Below, one piece after another: positions 42,215-44,451 of a stretch of DNA of 44,451 nucleotides. The position numbers and the translations under genes are program-made. A model generated the notes under the pieces. It saw only the letters and a list, made by a program, of their open reading frames with translations, had not been told where the DNA came from and searched no databases. This DNA is from CAZODA01 sp964578485 (GTDB taxonomy: Bacteria > Bacteroidota > Bacteroidia > Bacteroidales > Marinilabiliaceae): assembly GCA_964578485.1 (NCBI GenBank), contig CAZODA010000024.1:1-44451 (forward strand). Direction: 5' to 3'. Every line of letters begins with the position of its first letter. Position 1 is the stretch's first letter.

Positions 42215-42246
42215 CAAAGATATAAAAAAGAGTTGTACATGAACAA
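42215..42246 (-). promoter_or_regulatory. Promoter TTG-N21-TATCTTTG for DUF5063-exonuclease
   Basis: On the minus strand TATCTTTG (42222-42215) is a strong -7 box, and TTG (42246-42244) lies 21 nt upstream. The -33 element directly abuts the recQ stop codon. The leader is about 65 nt. Confidence 0.7.
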
Positions 42247-44193
42247 TCAACTAAAATCAGTATGTTCATTTTTATTTCCTTTATCAGATATTTTCCATGA
42301 TAATATACCTTTTTCATCAGCAATTATTGCACCTGAATCTTCAAGCCAATGAATAACCTTCCATACCTTGTCTTCAGGTGATCCTGACATTTCTACAAGC
42401 TCCTTAGCTGAAAAAGAATCTTTTTGAAGTTGATCTTTTACAAACTCCTCCAAGATATTAAATTCTTTACTCGATAAAGACCTGCTCTTTTTTGCCAAAC
42501 AAACATCACAAATACCACAATTACTACTTTTGTTTTGCCCAAAATATCTAAGTAAAAGTCTGCTACGACAAATATGCTGAGTTGTTAAATATTCAATCAC
42601 AGAATTTATCCTTGCCTGATACTGCTTTTTACGTTTGCTGTAAACTTCAGGAGGAATTACAACAAAACGAGTTTCTTCCCTTCTTTGCAAAAAAGTTATC
42701 AAGGCAGTACGGCGTTGTGGTATATAATGCAATACCCCTGCCCTATTTAAAGCCAAAAATGCTTCATATACCTTAGTCCTTTCAACATTAATTCGCTTAG
42801 CCAGCCTTTCTTCATCAATAGTAACATATTCAGTATATAAACCGGTATAACTCCTTAATAATACTTTTATATACTCATCCAAGCTAGCATTTGCTACCTG
42901 AAATTTATAAAGTTCAAACTTATCCATTAATACTCGCACCCTCGACAAAATATCGGCTTCCTCAGAAAAAGCAATATATTCGGCCCGTTGAAGAATTTTT
43001 AAACTATTGAAAACTGTTAGAATATTAAAATGATAAGCAGTACAAAATTTCCCAATATTAAAATCAAAAACCATGTCTTCACCAGAGCCAACGGCAATCT
43101 GAAAAAAATTTCCCAATGCCTCATAGATTCGTAAAATAGTTTCTTTGTCGGGATAAGAAGTGGAAACCCCTTTTTTTAACTGAATTTTATCGTTGGGAGA
43201 CCATAATAAAACAGAATAAGCGCGCTTCCCATCACGGCCCGCCCGGCCGGCTTCCTGAAAATATGCTTCAAGTGAATCAGGAACATCCATATGTATCACT
43301 AAACGAACATCAGATTTATCTATCCCCATACCAAAAGCATTTGTTGCCACTATTATTCTTGTCTGTCCGGACATCCAACGATCTTGTCGCAAATCCTTAA
43401 TATTCTGAGATAAACCCGCATGAAAATATTCTGCACTCATTCCTTTTTCAAAAAGCATCTTTGCATATTCAGATGATTTTTTTCTGCTTCTGACATATAC
43501 AATTGCAGAACCAGCAAGCGAATTCAAAATCTTTAATAATTGTTCCTCTTTGTTCTCTGTTCTCCTAACAACATAAGCAAGGTTAGAACGTTCAAAATTT
43601 CCGGAAAAAACATTCTTTTTTCGGAAATTTAACTGCAACTGAATATCTTTTACAACTTTTGGAGTTGCGGTTGCTGTTAAAGCCAAAACCGGTACTCCCG
43701 GCAAAAACTCACGAATAGCAACAATCTTAAGATAACTGGGACGAAAATCATATCCCCATTGAGAAATACAATGTGCTTCATCTACAGCTATAAGGTTAAT
43801 ATTAAGATGAGGAAGTTTTTCAAGGAATAAAGTGGTTGACAGCCTCTCGGGAGATAAATATAAAAACTTGCAATCACTGTATATGCAATTATCCAAAGTC
43901 GTTTGAATTTCCATAAAACTCAATCCCGAATGAATTGCATAAGCCTTGATTCCAATTTTTGTCAAGTTTTCAACCTGATCTTTCATTAAGGCAATAAGCG
44001 GGGTTACCACCAAACAAAGACCGGGAACAGCCATGGCGGAAACCTGAAAAGTAAGAGATTTTCCACCGCCGGTAGGTAAAAGACCAAGAGTGTCATTACC
44101 CTCAACTACAGAACGGATAATTTCCTCCTGAACAGGGCGAAATTCATCAAAACCCCAGTACTTTTTTAATATATCAAGGTAATTTACTGACAT
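42247..44193 (-). CDS. recQ: RecQ-family ATP-dependent DNA helicase
   Basis: 3'-to-5' DNA helicase for recombination and fork repair, 648 aa. Motif I LPTGGGKS (39-46), DEAH (138-141) followed by CISQWGYDFRPSY, and the motif V/VI block ATNAFGMGIDK...QEAGRAGRDG are intact. A zinc-binding module has four Cys (CRSRLLLRYFGQ, then CGICDVC). The C-terminus has a small winged-helix-like domain (FSAKELVEMSGSPEDKVWKVI) and no HRDC domain. Many Bacteroidota carry more than one RecQ, so this may be a paralogue. It is single-gene; the downstream DUF5063 gene has its own promoter overlapping the recQ 3' end. Confidence 0.96.
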   Translation of the reverse strand: MSVNYLDILKKYWGFDEFRPVQEEIIRSVVEGNDTLGLLPTGGGKSLTFQVSAMAVPGLCLVVTPLIALMKDQVENLTKIGIKAYAIHSGLSFMEIQTTLDNCIYSDCKFLYLSPERLSTTLFLEKLPHLNINLIAVDEAHCISQWGYDFRPSYLKIVAIREFLPGVPVLALTATATPKVVKDIQLQLNFRKKNVFSGNFERSNLAYVVRRTENKEEQLLKILNSLAGSAIVYVRSRKKSSEYAKMLFEKGMSAEYFHAGLSQNIKDLRQDRWMSGQTRIIVATNAFGMGIDKSDVRLVIHMDVPDSLEAYFQEAGRAGRDGKRAYSVLLWSPNDKIQLKKGVSTSYPDKETILRIYEALGNFFQIAVGSGEDMVFDFNIGKFCTAYHFNILTVFNSLKILQRAEYIAFSEEADILSRVRVLMDKFELYKFQVANASLDEYIKVLLRSYTGLYTEYVTIDEERLAKRINVERTKVYEAFLALNRAGVLHYIPQRRTALITFLQRREETRFVVIPPEVYSKRKKQYQARINSVIEYLTTQHICRSRLLLRYFGQNKSSNCGICDVCLAKKSRSLSSKEFNILEEFVKDQLQKDSFSAKELVEMSGSPEDKVWKVIHWLEDSGAIIADEKGILSWKISDKGNKNEHTDFS

Positions 44194-44228
44194 TGGTTTT
44201 TTGAATGTACAGTGAAATACAATGTTAA

Positions 44229-44256
44229 TAAAAAAAGCTGCCTAAACAGACAGCTT
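44229..44256 (-). terminator. Intrinsic terminator, minus strand
   Basis: On the minus strand aagctgtc pairs with ggcagctt (one G-U) around a 6-nt loop and is followed by a run of T (44236-44231). It would stop transcripts arriving from beyond the right edge before they reach recQ (start 44193). Confidence 0.75.
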
Positions 44257-44451
44257 ACAAAATATTTAAACCAAAAAATGTTTTGAAATTAAAAAAACTC
44301 TTATTAACATAAAAATTAATATACATCAAGTTTTAATGAAAGCGGAATCCTGTTTAATAAAACATATTAATTTTTATTCTTAGTATTTTTGGTGTAATAG
44401 TTAAATATAAAATACTGCCGATAAAAAGTTAAAAGCGCATCAAGTTTTAAA
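44257..44451. other. Right-edge non-coding sequence
   Basis: No ORF is visible on either strand. A 13-bp word catcaagttttaa occurs at 44324-44336 and 44438-44450. A possible plus-strand -7 box TATTTTTG lies at 44384-44391 without a matching -33, perhaps for a gene beyond the edge. Confidence 0.4.

Overview
The window looks like chromosome from an AT-rich, probably anaerobic member of the Bacteroidota, most likely near Bacteroidales/Marinilabiliales. Evidence: a type IX secretion C-terminal sorting domain, a NigD-like lipoprotein, DUF3078, DUF5063 and DUF4956 proteins, an oxygen-sensitive sulfatase-maturase-type radical SAM enzyme, and promoters of the Bacteroidota form TTTG-N20-TAnnTTTG. The placement is inferred from gene content; no rRNA is present.

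Layout. 1-656: intergenic repeats, a GTCGA-armed inverted repeat and a terminator hairpin. 657-6143: secreted carbohydrate-active enzymes (a CE15-type esterase lipoprotein, a multidomain T9SS-secreted glycoside hydrolase, a GH16 endo-glucanase). 6191-9045: tRNA-Arg(ACG), a NigD-like lipoprotein and an M23 peptidase. 9270-13437: a secreted TPR protein followed 1 nt later by a RecD/Pif1-type helicase fused to TPRs. 13422-17038, minus strand: yicC, gmk, nadD and a DUF3078 outer-membrane protein. 17295-18527: anaerobic sulfatase-maturase-like radical SAM enzyme, next to a 687-bp repeat-rich gap. 19215-22462: PLP aminotransferase and hflK-hflC. 22617-28526: a 1969-residue alpha-2-macroglobulin-like lipoprotein whose thioester Cys is replaced by Ser. 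28751-30829: exported GH42 beta-galactosidase.

31170-33686 is the most interesting part: a three-gene operon of an HlyD-type adaptor, a soluble VTC-type polyphosphate polymerase with its conserved basic and acidic residues intact, and a DUF4956 membrane protein. It has a textbook promoter preceded by a nested inverted repeat. I propose that it makes and moves a polyanion, probably polyphosphate, across the envelope; this is inference. Convergent to it, 33689-35158 is a compact pterin operon: a PTR1/FolM-type reductase (Asp in place of the SDR catalytic Ser), a FolX-like epimerase/aldolase and an unusually short HPPK. Together these suggest a tetrahydromonapterin-like branch.

35357-44193 is mostly housekeeping on the minus strand: an ECF sigma factor with its own promoter, an operon of a DEAD-box helicase, Tex and a family 2 glycosyltransferase, a DUF5063/DEDDy-exonuclease pair, and RecQ. 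A minus-strand terminator and a possible plus-strand -7 box lie at the right edge. I found no CRISPR array, prophage, integrase or intact insertion sequence. All coordinates and motifs were read by eye; family assignments rest on remembered family signatures.
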